From: Streptomyces decoyicus
GTDB lineage: Bacteria; Actinomycetota; Actinomycetes; Streptomycetales; Streptomycetaceae
Length of the DNA: 64,000 nucleotides
Direction: 5' to 3'
NCBI RefSeq assembly: GCF_019880305.1
Contig: NZ_CP082301.1
Location: forward strand, 3,348,001-3,412,000
How positions within the stretch are numbered: position 1 is the first letter of the stretch; every line of letters starts with the position of its first letter. The position numbers were made by a program, and so were the translations under genes. Under the pieces are notes generated by a model, which saw only the letters and a program-made list of their open reading frames with translations, was not told where the DNA came from and ran no database searches. Below are positions 1 through 9,281 of this stretch, one piece after another.

Positions 1-388
1 GATCGGCTCCACGGACGCGACGGTGTGGTGGCGGCCCGGCGAGGGGCTGTTCGATCTGGGGGCCCAGCTGGAGCCCGGGGAGCTGACGATGCTGATGCGG
101 CGGCAGGTCGCCGATGCCGCGCTGTTCGTGCCCGTATCGCTGCTGCTGAGGTTCGCGGCGCCGCGCGCGTCGGCCGCCGTGGCGTTCCTGCTGGGCGTGG
201 GCCTGTGTCTGGTCACCGAGACGGCGCAGGTGCTGATGCGGGCCGGCCGGATCGCCGATATCGACGATGTGATCTGCGCGGCGGCCGGCACGGTCGTCGG
301 ATCGGGACTGGCGCTGCTCGGGCAGCTGGCGGTCGCCGCTATGCGTCGTCGAGGCCTTCCGCGGCGCGCCGTTCGCGCAGCTCCATGA
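1..388 (+). CDS. VanZ-family membrane protein, C-terminal part (5' end outside window)
   Basis: The frame is open from the first bases, so the start lies upstream. The visible 120 or so residues include hydrophobic segments and a VanZ-like signature: an E-T-A-Q motif followed by R, then I-A-D-I-D-D, then a small-residue helix. VanZ proteins are integral membrane proteins of uncertain function, named from a teicoplanin-resistance accessory gene. The 3' end overlaps the convergent thioesterase gene by 50 bp. Family assignment rests on the motif only. Confidence 0.7.
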   Translation, partial: IGSTDATVWWRPGEGLFDLGAQLEPGELTMLMRRQVADAALFVPVSLLLRFAAPRASAAVAFLLGVGLCLVTETAQVLMRAGRIADIDDVICAAAGTVVGSGLALLGQLAVAAMRRRGLPRRAVRAAP

Positions 389-893
389 TCGCGCGGCGCC
401 GGGCGAGGCGGTGCGTCCGGCGGATCTGCGCCTCCTGGTAGCGGCGCTTGTCCCGCTCGGTCTCGGGGAGCACCTGCGGCACCCGGCGCGGCTTGCCCTG
501 CTCGTCGACGGCGGCGAAGACGAGGTAGGCGGAACCGACCTGCTGGGGCGGGAGGGATTCGTTCCAGCGCTCGGCCAGGACTCGTACGCCGACCTCCATC
601 GAGGAGCGGCCGGTCCAGTTGACCTGGGCGCGTACATGCACGAGGTCGCCGATCCGGACGGGTTCGAGGAAGGCCATCTCGTCCATGGAGGCGGTCACGG
701 CGGGCCCGCCGGAGTGGCGTCCGGCCACGGCGCCCGCCGCATCGTCGACGAGCTTCATGATCACGCCGCCGTGCACCGTGCCCAGCAGGTTCGTGTCACC
801 GGCCGTCATGATGTGGCTGAGCGTGATGCGGGATACGGACGTGGGCTTGCCCACAACCTCGCCCTCGGGGTTGTCGGTGACGAGTTCGGTCAT
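339..893 (-). CDS. acyl-CoA thioesterase, hotdog fold (YciA/BFIT-like)
   Basis: A 184-residue protein. A single hotdog domain spans about residues 18-140, with the family pattern G-T-V-H-G-G near residue 40 and D-D at about 50 in the central helix. The family hydrolyses acyl-CoA thioesters in the cytoplasm. The charged C-terminal tail of about 45 residues (Arg/Glu-rich) is typical of the actinobacterial version. It is transcribed convergently with the VanZ-like gene and overlaps its end. The next gene upstream diverges, leaving about 270 bp of shared upstream region. Confidence 0.85.
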   Translation of the reverse strand: MTELVTDNPEGEVVGKPTSVSRITLSHIMTAGDTNLLGTVHGGVIMKLVDDAAGAVAGRHSGGPAVTASMDEMAFLEPVRIGDLVHVRAQVNWTGRSSMEVGVRVLAERWNESLPPQQVGSAYLVFAAVDEQGKPRRVPQVLPETERDKRRYQEAQIRRTHRLARRRAIMELRERRAAEGLDDA

Positions 894-1165
894 GCAGCCA
901 GCCTAAGTGTCGACCGAAGGGCACCGACCCGCGCCGATCGTGAAACTGGTCTCGCCGTTTGCGCAGGTCCGTGACACAGGTCTCACACCCCTCGCCGGAA
1001 ACCATCCGGAATGGTTGCTTCCATTCATGCAGGTCGGAATGGTCACGGCCGCTTGCGGTATGCGGCGGAAGGCCGCCGTAGCTTTGCATCAGCTCTGCAA
1101 CAGCCATGCCCCGATCCGGCACCCGCTCTATGGAGTATCCCTCTGCGGCATGCACACTTCCCCGT

Positions 1166-2458
1166 ATGAATGAGTGGCCCAATGGGTGGTCCGGCGACCA
1201 GAGCGGCAACCGGTACGGACACGGCAGCGGCAGTGCCGAGCCGGAGGGTGCGCGCGCGATGCCACGGGTGCAGCGCGACGCGGGCCCCGGCTATCAGCGG
1301 CACGAGCCTCCGCTGCCGCCGTCGATGTCCCCGCGCCGGGGCGCGACCGTGCCGCCGCAGCAGTCCCAGGGCTACGACGACGCATACGACGACGGTTACA
1401 ACACCGGCCAGGTCTACGGCGGCGGCCGTGGCGGCGGTGACGGCTACGGCGACGGTCCCGGCCGCGGCGGCCGGCCGCGCCCCCGCTGGGGCAAGCGCAT
1501 CAAGTGGACGGTCATCACCCTGGTCGCCGTGCTGGCGGTCACCTCGGTGGCCACCTACTTCTGGGCCGACGGCAAGCTCCGCCGCAAGGTGGACCTGAGC
1601 AAGGTCATCGACCGGCCCGTGACGGGCGACGGCACGAACTACCTGATCGTCGGCTCGGACAGCCGCGAGGGCATGTCCGCCGCGGACAAGCAGAAGCTGC
1701 ACACCGGCTCCGCCGAGGGCAAACGCACCGACTCGATGATGATCCTGCACGACGGCAGCAACGGCCCGACGCTGATATCCCTGCCGCGTGACTCGGACGT
1801 GGAAATACCCTCGTTCGTCGGCTCGGACTCCGGCAAGAAGTACCCGGGCACCGGGCGGCACACCAAGCTCAACGCGGCGTACGCCGAGGACGGCCCCGAG
1901 CTGCTGGTGCGCACCGTGGAGTTCAACACCAAGCTGCACATCGACCACTACGTCGAGATCGGCTTCGCCGGCTTCGCCAACATCGTGGACGCCATCGGCG
2001 GCGTCGAGATGGACATCCCCAAGGCGTTCAAGGACAAGAGCTCCGGCGCCGACTTCCCGGCCGGCAAGCAGACGCTCAACGGCCAGCAGGCGCTCGCCTT
2101 CGTCCGGACCCGGCACGCCTTCGCCGGACAGGACCTGGACCGGACGAAGAACCAGCAGAAGTTCCTGGCGACCCTGGCCAGCCAGACCGCCACCCCCGGC
2201 ACCGTCCTCAACCCGTTCAAGCTCTACCCGACGATGAGCGCCGGCCTGGACACCCTCATCGTCGACAAGGACATGGGCCTGTGGTCCCTGGGCAACATGT
2301 TCTTCGCGATGAAGGGCGTGACCGGCGGCGAGGGCAAGTCGATGAACATGCCGATCTCCGGCAGCACCGGCGGCAACCTGGTCTGGGACAAGGCCAAGCT
2401 CCGGCAGCTGGTCCAGCAGCTGAACAACGACGAGAAGGTCACGGTCTCCGGCAACTGA
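1166..2458 (+). CDS. LytR-CpsA-Psr (LCP) family cell-wall glycopolymer ligase
   Basis: A 430-residue membrane protein. The first 110 residues are cytoplasmic, rich in Gly, Asp and Tyr and basic near the end. One membrane helix follows at about 113-133, then the extracellular LCP domain with G-S-D-S-R-E near its start, an S-L-P-R-D-S catalytic-region motif and a later V-R-T-R-H-A. LCP proteins transfer lipid-linked glycopolymers to peptidoglycan. I chose the ATG at 1166 (M-N-E-W-P) because Streptomyces homologues I recall begin this way; an in-frame ATG at 1106 would add 20 residues with no better ribosome site. A strong terminator follows directly. Confidence 0.9.
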   Translation: MNEWPNGWSGDQSGNRYGHGSGSAEPEGARAMPRVQRDAGPGYQRHEPPLPPSMSPRRGATVPPQQSQGYDDAYDDGYNTGQVYGGGRGGGDGYGDGPGRGGRPRPRWGKRIKWTVITLVAVLAVTSVATYFWADGKLRRKVDLSKVIDRPVTGDGTNYLIVGSDSREGMSAADKQKLHTGSAEGKRTDSMMILHDGSNGPTLISLPRDSDVEIPSFVGSDSGKKYPGTGRHTKLNAAYAEDGPELLVRTVEFNTKLHIDHYVEIGFAGFANIVDAIGGVEMDIPKAFKDKSSGADFPAGKQTLNGQQALAFVRTRHAFAGQDLDRTKNQQKFLATLASQTATPGTVLNPFKLYPTMSAGLDTLIVDKDMGLWSLGNMFFAMKGVTGGEGKSMNMPISGSTGGNLVWDKAKLRQLVQQLNNDEKVTVSGN

Positions 2459-2477
2459 CCGGCGGCCCACCGCACCA

Positions 2478-2517
2478 AGAGGGGCCCCGGACCGCCACTG
2501 CGGTCCGGGGCCCCTCT
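2478..2517. terminator. Rho-independent-type terminator after the LCP gene
   Basis: A perfect 18-bp stem (2478-2495 pairing with 2500-2517) closes a CACT tetraloop. It lies 20 bp after the LCP stop and before the convergent acyl-CoA dehydrogenase end, so it can serve both strands. As is usual in Streptomyces, there is no U-tract. Confidence 0.85.
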
Positions 2518-2551
2518 GCTGTGCTCTTCCGTGCTCTTTCCGTGCCCGCGC

Positions 2552-2595
2552 CTGCTTACTGCGGCAGGTTGCGCTGCTTACTGCGGCAGGTTGCG
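2552..2595. repeat. perfect 22-bp tandem duplication across the acyl-CoA dehydrogenase stop codon
   Basis: The 22 bp at 2552-2573 are repeated exactly at 2574-2595. Copy two carries the last codons and stop of the dehydrogenase on the minus strand; copy one is the same sequence just past the stop. The unit is not a multiple of three. It looks like a slipped-strand duplication that left the reading frame intact. Confidence 0.9.
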
Positions 2596-3753
2596 CGCCA
2601 TCACGATCCGCTGCACCTGGTTGGTGCCCTCGTAGATCTGCGTGATCTTGGCGTCCCGCATCATCCGCTCGACCGGGTAGTCACGGGTGTAGCCGTAGCC
2701 GCCGAGCAGCTGGACGGCGTCCGTGGTGATCTCCATGGCGGCGTCCGAGGCGTAGCACTTGGCCGCGGCGCCGAAGAACGTCAGGTCCTCGCCCTTGCCG
2801 CCGGCGGAGATCCGCTCGGACTTGGCCGCCGCGGCGTAGGTGAGCTGCCGGGCCGCCTCCACCTTCATGGCCATGTCGGCGAGCATGAACTGGACGCCCT
2901 GGAAGTCACCGATCGGCTTGCCGAACTGCTTGCGCTCCTGGACATAGCCCTTGGCGTAGTCCAGGGCACCCTGGGCGATGCCGAGCGCCTGGGCCGCGAT
3001 GGTGATGCGGGTGTGGTCCAGGGTCTTCATGGCGGTGGCGAAGCCGGTGCCCTCCGCGCCGATCATGCGGTCGGCGGGGATCCGGACGTTGTCGAGGTAG
3101 ACCTCGCGGGTCGGGGACCCCTTGATGCCGAGCTTCTTCTCCGGGGCGCCGAAGGAGACGCCCTCGTCGCCCTTCTCGACGACGAAGGCCGAGATGCCCT
3201 TGGAGCGCTTCTCCGGGTCGGTGACGGCCATCACCGTGTAGGAGTCGCTGACGCCGGCGTTGGTGATCCAGCGCTTGACGCCGTTGAGGATGTAGTGGTC
3301 ACCGTCGCGGACGGCCTTGGTCTTCATGCCCGCCGCGTCGGATCCGGCGTCCGGCTCGCTCAGGCAGTACGAGAACATCGTGTCGCCCTTGGCCAGCGGG
3401 CCCAGGTACTTCGCCTTCAGCTCCTCGGAGCCGGAGAGGATCACCGGCAGCGAGCCGAGCTTGTTGACCGCCGGTATGAGAGAGGACGAGCCGCAGACGC
3501 GGGCGACCTCCTCGATGACGATGACGGTCGCCAGCGCATCGGCGCCGGCACCGCCGTAGGCCTCCGGTACGTGGACGGCGTGCAGGTCGTTGGCGACCAG
3601 CGCGTCGAGCGCCTCCTGGGGGAAGCGGGCCTCCTCGTCCACCGCGGCGGCGAACGGCGCGATTTTCGCCTCGGCGAGCGAGCGCACCGACTCGCGGAGC
3701 ATGTCGTGCTCCTCGGACGGCCGGTACAGATCGAAATCAGCGGTTCCCGCCAC
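2578..3753 (-). CDS. acyl-CoA dehydrogenase
   Basis: A 391-residue FAD enzyme of the usual length. The N-terminal helical domain precedes the flavin-binding middle region (Y-C-L-S-E-P-D-A-G-S-D near 148, then W-I-T-N-A). The C-terminal domain has the catalytic-base motif I-Y-E-G-T-N-Q near the end, so the active-site Glu is present. It oxidises acyl-CoA to enoyl-CoA in fatty- or branched-chain acyl catabolism; the substrate cannot be read from sequence. It starts at GTG with GGGGAG upstream. A palindrome-like operator lies in its promoter region. Confidence 0.92.
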   Translation of the reverse strand: MAGTADFDLYRPSEEHDMLRESVRSLAEAKIAPFAAAVDEEARFPQEALDALVANDLHAVHVPEAYGGAGADALATVIVIEEVARVCGSSSLIPAVNKLGSLPVILSGSEELKAKYLGPLAKGDTMFSYCLSEPDAGSDAAGMKTKAVRDGDHYILNGVKRWITNAGVSDSYTVMAVTDPEKRSKGISAFVVEKGDEGVSFGAPEKKLGIKGSPTREVYLDNVRIPADRMIGAEGTGFATAMKTLDHTRITIAAQALGIAQGALDYAKGYVQERKQFGKPIGDFQGVQFMLADMAMKVEAARQLTYAAAAKSERISAGGKGEDLTFFGAAAKCYASDAAMEITTDAVQLLGGYGYTRDYPVERMMRDAKITQIYEGTNQVQRIVMARNLPQ

Positions 3754-3786
3754 GCTTTCTCACTCCCCTGTGAGCTGTCGGCAGTG

Positions 3787-3805
3787 CTAACTACCGTTAA
3801 GTAAC
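3787..3805. promoter_or_regulatory. candidate TetR-type operator upstream of acyl-CoA dehydrogenase
   Basis: A 19-bp imperfect palindrome with ACT/AGT half-site cores, in an AT-rich patch 34 bp before the dehydrogenase start. TetR regulators of acyl-CoA dehydrogenases commonly bind sites of this form. No TetR gene is adjacent, so the regulator is unknown. Confidence 0.45.
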
Positions 3806-4008
3806 CCTTTACCTCTCCGGATTCTAGGGGCCTGACCGGGCCTGCGGATACGTGAGGTTGCCGACAGTTACAGAGCTGCCCGCCACGGCCCGGCGGAGCC
3901 CCTACCGGGCCCGACTATGCTCGGTCAGCGCCGTTTTCCCCCGTCCCGTCACCCGACCCCGCCCCTCGACGCCGGCGCCCCGCGCCGCACTGCCTGTTTG
4001 GAGCATCC

Positions 4009-5349
4009 ATGGCCCTCAAGATCACCGTGATCGGCACCGGCTACCTCGGCGCGACCCACGCCGCGGCCATGGCCGAGCTGGGGTTCGAGGTGCTGGGGCT
4101 GGACGTGGTCCCCGAGAAGATCGAGATGCTTCAGCGGGGCGAGGTCCCGATGTACGAGCCCGGCCTGGAGGAGCTGCTGCGCCGCCATGTCGACGGGATC
4201 GAGGGGTCGACCGGCCGGCTGCGCTTCACCACCTCCTACGAGGAGGCCGGGGCCTTCGGCGATGTCCACTTCGTCTGCGTGAACACTCCGCAGAAGCACG
4301 GCGAGTACGCCTGTGACATGTCGTACGTGGAGACCGCCTTCGACTCGCTGGCGCCGTATCTGACCCGGCCCGCGCTGGTGGTCGGCAAGTCGACGGTGCC
4401 GGTCGGCAGCGCGGCCCGGCTCGCCGAGCGGCTGGCCGCGGCCGCCCCGGCGGGCGCCGCCGCCGAGCTGGCCTGGAACCCGGAGTTCCTGCGCGAGGGG
4501 TTCGCCGTCAAGGACACCCTGCACCCGGACCGGATCGTCGTGGGCGTGGCCGGTGAGCGGGCCGAGGAGCTGCTGCGCGAGGTGTATGCCGCCCCGATCG
4601 CCGAGGGCTCGCCGTTCATCGTCATGGACTACCCGACGTCCGAGCTGGTGAAGACCTCCGCCAACTCCTTCCTGGCGACGAAGATCTCCTTCATCAACGC
4701 CATGGCGGAGGTCTGCGAGGCGGCCGACGGCGATGTGGTGAAGCTGGCCGAGGCCATCGGGCACGACGACCGGATCGGCAAGAAGTTCCTGCGGGCCGGG
4801 ATCGGCTTCGGCGGCGGCTGCCTGCCCAAGGACCTGCGGGCCTTCATGGCGCGCGCCGGTGAGCTGGGCGCCGACCAGGCGCTGACGTTCCTGCGCGAGA
4901 TCGACTCGATCAACATGCGGCGCCGCGGTCACATGGTCGAGCTGACCCGGGACGCGGTCGGCGGCGGCTTCCTCGGCAAGCGGGTCGCCGTTCTGGGAGC
5001 GACCTTCAAGCCGGACTCGGACGACGTCCGGGACTCCCCCGCGCTCAATGTCGCCGGCCAGATCCACCTCCAGGGCGGCCAGGTGACGGTGTACGACCCC
5101 AAGGGCATGGAGAACGCCCGGCGGCTCTTCCCGACGCTGGCGTACGCGGACAGCGCGCTGGAGGCGGTGCGTGGCGCGGACGTGGTGCTGCATCTGACGG
5201 AGTGGCGCGAGTTCCGCGAGCTGGACCCGGCCGCATTGGGCGACGTCGTCGCCGAACGCCGCATCCTGGACGGCCGCAACGCCCTCGACCCGGAGCTGTG
5301 GCGCAAGGCGGGCTGGACATATCGGGCGCTGGGGCGCCCGCGCGCCTAG
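4009..5349 (+). CDS. UDP-glucose/GDP-mannose dehydrogenase family protein
   Basis: A 446-residue NAD-dependent nucleotide-sugar dehydrogenase. The N-terminal Rossmann motif is G-T-G-Y-L-G (9-14). The central helix carries the substrate-binding pattern with K215 and N219, and the catalytic cysteine is C271 in G-F-G-G-G-C-L-P-K-D. The C-terminal UDP-binding domain has G-A-T-F-K-P. It performs the four-electron oxidation of a UDP- or GDP-sugar C6 hydroxyl to an acid, most likely making UDP-glucuronate for a cell-surface polymer. It is monocistronic; a long inverted repeat begins 15 bp after its stop. Confidence 0.92.
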   Translation: MALKITVIGTGYLGATHAAAMAELGFEVLGLDVVPEKIEMLQRGEVPMYEPGLEELLRRHVDGIEGSTGRLRFTTSYEEAGAFGDVHFVCVNTPQKHGEYACDMSYVETAFDSLAPYLTRPALVVGKSTVPVGSAARLAERLAAAAPAGAAAELAWNPEFLREGFAVKDTLHPDRIVVGVAGERAEELLREVYAAPIAEGSPFIVMDYPTSELVKTSANSFLATKISFINAMAEVCEAADGDVVKLAEAIGHDDRIGKKFLRAGIGFGGGCLPKDLRAFMARAGELGADQALTFLREIDSINMRRRGHMVELTRDAVGGGFLGKRVAVLGATFKPDSDDVRDSPALNVAGQIHLQGGQVTVYDPKGMENARRLFPTLAYADSALEAVRGADVVLHLTEWREFRELDPAALGDVVAERRILDGRNALDPELWRKAGWTYRALGRPRA

Positions 5350-5363
5350 TTCCCCACGTACCT

Positions 5364-5793
5364 GGCTTTCCCGCCACGGGGCTCGCCGTTGCGCGCTTTG
5401 CTTCCGGCCCACGTTTCCGGCTGCCCCGCCGTGGTGGTGGTTCGCCGTTGCGCCTGCGGCGGGCGTGGGTTTGCCGGGTGCGGTGACGGCCCTACGGACT
5501 TCGTCCTTCGGTCCGTCCCCTCCCGTGGGTGGGTGGAGAGGTGAGCGGGGGCGGGCGCCGTCTGTCCCGCTTCCCCGTTGATACGTCCACAGGGCGCGCC
5601 TGATCTTTCAACTTCGCCCCCACCGGCCCCTTCTCCTACCCACCCACGGGAGGGGCCGCGCCGCAGGACGAAGTCCGGAGGAGCGGCACCGCACCCGACA
5701 ACACCACGCCCGCCGCAGGCGCAACGGCGGGACGGACCACGGCGGGACAGCCAAAGACGTACGCGGCGCCGCAAGCCCCACGGCGGGAAAGCC
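5364..5793. repeat. long interrupted inverted repeat (about 430 bp) filling the 5350-5835 intergenic gap
   Basis: The left arm spans about 5364-5536 and the right arm about 5636-5793, around a spacer of roughly 100 bp. Exact or near-exact paired blocks include 5364-5386 with 5771-5793 (two mismatches), 5443-5467 with 5705-5729 (exact), and about 5516-5536 with 5636-5656. The arms carry unequal indels. Because the arms mirror each other, ORFs on both strands encode similar Pro/Arg-rich text, which argues against either being a gene. No transposase is present. Confidence 0.8.
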
Positions 5794-5835
5794 AAAAACG
5801 CGGGAAGCCACCCCAGGCGCAGCTATCGTGACGGC

Positions 5836-6204
5836 ATGAGCCTCATCACACTCGGCGTCGTCGCACTGGACTGTCCCGACCCGCATGCGCTCGCCGGTTT
5901 CTACGCCGGGGTGCTCGGCTGGCAGGTGACCGGAGGGGACGACGAATGGGTCGAGGTCGCCGGACCGGACGGCCGGGCCCTCGCCTTCCAGCGGGTGGCG
6001 GACTACCGGCCGCCGCAGTGGCCCGGCCAGGACGTGCCGCAGCAGCTGCACCTCGACTTCGACGTACCGCGAGCGAAGATCGACGAGGCCGAGCGCAAGA
6101 TCGTCGCGCTGGGCGCCAAGCTCGTCCAGCACGACGACGGGAAACGCGACTGGCGGGTCTATCTCGACCCGGCCGGGCACCCGTTCTGCCTCTGTCTGAG
6201 GTGA
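5836..6204 (+). CDS. VOC (glyoxalase/bleomycin-resistance fold) family protein
   Basis: A 122-residue single-repeat protein. It begins with the beta-strand pattern of the VOC superfamily (V-A-L-D-C-P-D near 10, then A-G-F-Y-A-G-V-L-G-W) and ends with Y-L-D-P-A-G-H-P-F-C-L. Proteins of this size usually dimerise to form a metal or ligand site. The substrate is unknown. The ATG lies 40 bp beyond the long inverted repeat and ends 18 bp before the convergent dipeptidase stop. Confidence 0.8.
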   Translation: MSLITLGVVALDCPDPHALAGFYAGVLGWQVTGGDDEWVEVAGPDGRALAFQRVADYRPPQWPGQDVPQQLHLDFDVPRAKIDEAERKIVALGAKLVQHDDGKRDWRVYLDPAGHPFCLCLR

Positions 6205-6222
6205 GGGCCCCGGCCCGGTGCG

Positions 6223-7410
6223 TCAGCCGTCCAGCTGCTCGATCGTCGCGTGGGACGGTCCGCGCCGCCGCTGCTCGGCGCGCGCCACGTCCTCGGCGGC
6301 GCGCAGCGTGCGGACGGCGTTCTGCCAGGTGAGCTTGGCCAGGTCGGCCTCGGACCACTTGCGGTCCAGCAGCTCGGCGATCAGGTTCGGGTAGCCGGCG
6401 ACATCGGCCAGATCGGCCGGGGTGAAGGCGGTGCCGTCGAAGTCGCCGCCGATACCGATGTGGTCGACACCGGCGACCTCACGCATGTGGTCGAGGTGAT
6501 CGGCGACCGTGGCCGCGGTGGCCATCGGGCGGGGGTGCGCGGCTTCGAAGTCCCGCTGGACCCGCATGCCCGCCTCGGTGGTGTCGAGGTGGTGCAGACC
6601 GTGGGCCCGCATGTTCTCGTCGGCGCGCAGCGTCCACTCGACGGCCGCGGGCAGCACGAACTTCGGCACGAAGGTGGCCATCGCGACACCCCCGTTGGCG
6701 GGCAGCTGCGCCAGCACGTCGTCGGGGATGTTGCGCGGGTGGTCGCAGACGGCCCGCGCGGAGGAGTGCGAGAAGATCACCGGCGCGGTGCTGACGCGCA
6801 GCGCGTCGCGCATGGTGTCGGCCGAGACATGCGAGAGGTCGACCAGCATCCCGCAGCGGTTCATCTCGCGGACGACCTCCTCACCGAAGGCCGACAGGCC
6901 GTGGTGGCGCGGCTCGTCGGTCGCGGAGTCCGCCCAGTCGAGGGTGTCGTTGTGGGTGAGCGTCATATAGCGCACGCCCAGCCGGTGCAGCGCACGCAGG
7001 GTGGCCAGCGAGTTGTGGATGGAGTGGCCGCCCTCGGCGCCCATGAGGGACGCGATCCGGCTCTCGTCCCGGGCCGCCTCCATGTCGTCGGCGGTGAACG
7101 CGAGGCGCAGCGCGTCGGGGTGGCGGGCGACCAGTTCCCGCACCACATCGATCTGTTCGAGGGTCGCGCTGACGGCCTTGTCGCCCGCGTAGTCGGCGCG
7201 TACGTACACCGACCAGAACTGCGCGCCCACGCCGCCGGCCCGCAGCCGCGGCAGGTCGGTGTGGAGGTGCGCGGACTGGTCGGCGGCGATATCGCGCCGG
7301 TCGAGGTCGTAGCGGACCTGCTCGCGCAGGGCCCACGGCAGGTCGTTGTGGCCGTCGACGACGGGCCAGCGGGCGAGCAGATCCCGGGCGGCGTCCCGGG
7401 AGGAGCTCAC
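6223..7410 (-). CDS. membrane-dipeptidase family (peptidase M19) protein
   Basis: A 395-residue TIM-barrel zinc hydrolase. The first metal motif is D-G-H-N-D-L-P-W (H21, D23). A bridging-glutamate region, M-G-A-E-G-G-H-S, lies at about 136, with later His ligands in V-D-L-S-H-V and F-S-H-S-S-A. The family hydrolyses dipeptides, and sometimes beta-lactams or N-acyl amino acids. No signal peptide is seen. It overlaps purE by 4 bp, so the order of transcription is purK, purE, dipeptidase. Nothing links it functionally to purine synthesis apart from co-transcription. Confidence 0.88.
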   Translation of the reverse strand: MSSSRDAARDLLARWPVVDGHNDLPWALREQVRYDLDRRDIAADQSAHLHTDLPRLRAGGVGAQFWSVYVRADYAGDKAVSATLEQIDVVRELVARHPDALRLAFTADDMEAARDESRIASLMGAEGGHSIHNSLATLRALHRLGVRYMTLTHNDTLDWADSATDEPRHHGLSAFGEEVVREMNRCGMLVDLSHVSADTMRDALRVSTAPVIFSHSSARAVCDHPRNIPDDVLAQLPANGGVAMATFVPKFVLPAAVEWTLRADENMRAHGLHHLDTTEAGMRVQRDFEAAHPRPMATAATVADHLDHMREVAGVDHIGIGGDFDGTAFTPADLADVAGYPNLIAELLDRKWSEADLAKLTWQNAVRTLRAAEDVARAEQRRRGPSHATIEQLDG

Positions 7411-7982
7411 TTGCCGCCCCCGAAGCCGAAGCCGGCCGGGGAGGCGACCTTGTTGCGCAGCCGCTTGCCCTTCTCGGTGGCCTGGTCGTTCAGCTCCTGC
7501 TGGAACTCCCGCATCCGGCCGAGGAGTTCGGGGTCCTGGGTGGCGAGGATGCGGGCGGCCAGCAGCCCGGCGTTACGGGCTCCGCCGACGGAGACGGTGG
7601 CGACCGGAACCCCGGCCGGCATCTGCACGATGGACAGCAGCGAATCCATCCCGTCGAGGTACTTCAGCGGGACCGGGACACCGATGACCGGCAGCGGGGT
7701 GACCGAGGCGAGCATCCCGGGGAGGTGGGCCGCGCCGCCGGCGCCCGCGATGATCGCCTTCAGGCCGCGCCCGTCCGCTTCCTCTCCGTACGCGATCATC
7801 TCGCGCGGCATGCGGTGCGCCGAGACGACGTCGACCTCGTAGGGGATCTCGAACTCGGCGAGGGCCTGGGCGGCGGCCTCCATGACGGGCCAGTCGGAGT
7901 CGGAACCCATGACGATGCCGACCACGGGGGACGGAGCGGAGGAGGGGGCGTCGGCGTTCTCGGGCGACATGCTGGACGTCAT
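7407..7982 (-). CDS. purE: N5-carboxyaminoimidazole ribonucleotide mutase
   Basis: A 191-residue protein with the class I PurE fold. G-S-D-S-D-W starts the domain, S-A-H-R-M-P lies at about 75-80, and [11 protein letters not shown] forms the substrate loop. It converts N5-CAIR to CAIR in de novo purine synthesis, taking the product of the adjacent PurK. The start used overlaps the purK stop by 4 bp (ATGA); a second ATG 12 bp in is possible. The C-terminal tail is Gly/Phe/Lys-rich. Confidence 0.95.
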   Translation of the reverse strand: MTSSMSPENADAPSSAPSPVVGIVMGSDSDWPVMEAAAQALAEFEIPYEVDVVSAHRMPREMIAYGEEADGRGLKAIIAGAGGAAHLPGMLASVTPLPVIGVPVPLKYLDGMDSLLSIVQMPAGVPVATVSVGGARNAGLLAARILATQDPELLGRMREFQQELNDQATEKGKRLRNKVASPAGFGFGGGK

Positions 7983-9118
7983 TCGGTGATCGTTCCTCGC
8001 AGATAGCCGGCGGCGTGCGCGGCGCGCTCGCGCACATCCGCCAGGTCGTCGCCGTAGGTGTTGACGTGGCCGACCTTACGGCCGGGCTTCACATCCTTGC
8101 CGTACATATGGATCTTCAACTGCGGGTCCCGCGCCATGCAATGGAGGTACGCGTAATACATGTCGGGGTAGTCGCCGCCGAGGACATTGGCCATGACCGT
8201 CCAGCGGGCGCGCGGGCGCGGATCGCCGAGCGGGAGGTCGAGCACGGCACGGACGTGGTTGGCGAACTGCGAGGTGATCGCGCCGTCCTGGGTCCAGTGG
8301 CCGGAGTTGTGCGGGCGCATGGCGAGCTCGTTGACCAGGATGCGGCCGTCGGCGGTCTCGAAGAGCTCGACGGCCAGATGACCGACCACGTCCAGCTCCT
8401 GGGCGATGCGCAGCGCCAGCTCCTGGGCCTGGCCCGCGAGCTCCGGGTCGAGGCCGGGTGCCGGCGCGATCACGGTGTCGCAGACGCCGTCGACCTGGAT
8501 GGACTCCACGACCGGGTAGGCGACGGCCTGGCCGTGCGGGGAACGGACGATGTTGGCGGCCAGTTCGCGGGCGAAATCGACCTTTTCCTCCGCAAGGACG
8601 GGCACCCCGGCGCGGAATGGCTCGGCGGCCTCCTTGGAGGATCGCACGACCCAGACGCCCTTGCCGTCATAGCCGCCGCGGACGGTCTTGAGGATCACGG
8701 GGAACCCCGCACCCTCCGCCGCGAACCGCTCGACATCGGCGGGATCGGACACGATGCGGTGCCGCGGACAGGGCACGCCGATCGCGTCCAGCTTCGCCCG
8801 CATCACCCCCTTGTCCTGGGCGTGCACCAGCGCATCGGGACCGGGCCGTACGGGGATCCCGTCGGCCTCCAGTGCCCGCAAATGCTCGGTGGGAACATGC
8901 TCGTGATCGAAGGTGATCACATCGCAGCCACGGGCGAAGGCGCGCAGCGTGTCCAGGTCGCGGTAGTCGCCAATGACGACATCACCGACCACCTGAGCCG
9001 CCGAATCCTGCGGGGTGTCGCTGAGGAGCTTGAATTTGATGCCGAGGGGGATACCCGCCTCGTGGGTCATACGGGCGAGCTGACCGCCGCCGACCATGCC
9101 GACTACCGGGAACGTCAC
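7979..9118 (-). CDS. purK: 5-(carboxyamino)imidazole ribonucleotide synthase
   Basis: A 379-residue ATP-grasp enzyme. The N-terminal [11 protein letters not shown] motif lies at residues 7-17. The ATP-grasp core includes [11 protein letters not shown], and the C-terminal [13 protein letters not shown] holds metal-binding residues. It makes N5-CAIR from AIR, ATP and bicarbonate. The frame stays open to 9391, but the GTG at 9118 matches the family start. It is coupled to purE by a 4-bp overlap and divergent from the inhibitor-like gene at 9282. Confidence 0.94.
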   Translation of the reverse strand: MTFPVVGMVGGGQLARMTHEAGIPLGIKFKLLSDTPQDSAAQVVGDVVIGDYRDLDTLRAFARGCDVITFDHEHVPTEHLRALEADGIPVRPGPDALVHAQDKGVMRAKLDAIGVPCPRHRIVSDPADVERFAAEGAGFPVILKTVRGGYDGKGVWVVRSSKEAAEPFRAGVPVLAEEKVDFARELAANIVRSPHGQAVAYPVVESIQVDGVCDTVIAPAPGLDPELAGQAQELALRIAQELDVVGHLAVELFETADGRILVNELAMRPHNSGHWTQDGAITSQFANHVRAVLDLPLGDPRPRARWTVMANVLGGDYPDMYYAYLHCMARDPQLKIHMYGKDVKPGRKVGHVNTYGDDLADVRERAAHAAGYLRGTITE

Positions 9119-9281
9119 GCCCCCCAGGGTATCTGCATGCCGTCGCTGCCCCGACGCGGGCTTGGATGATCCTCTGAGTGCGCACGTTCGAAGATCGTCG
9201 GTTGAAGATCGAAACCGGCGGTTACTCTCGGGTCCGGGGCGGGACCGGTGCCCGGACCGGGCCCGGCAAAGGGGAGGCCGG

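Noticed and set aside
5346-5795. 149-codon minus-strand frame and an overlapping plus-strand frame, both Pro/Arg-rich
   Set aside because: Both arise from the arms of the inverted repeat, encode mirror-like low-complexity text and lack ribosome sites.
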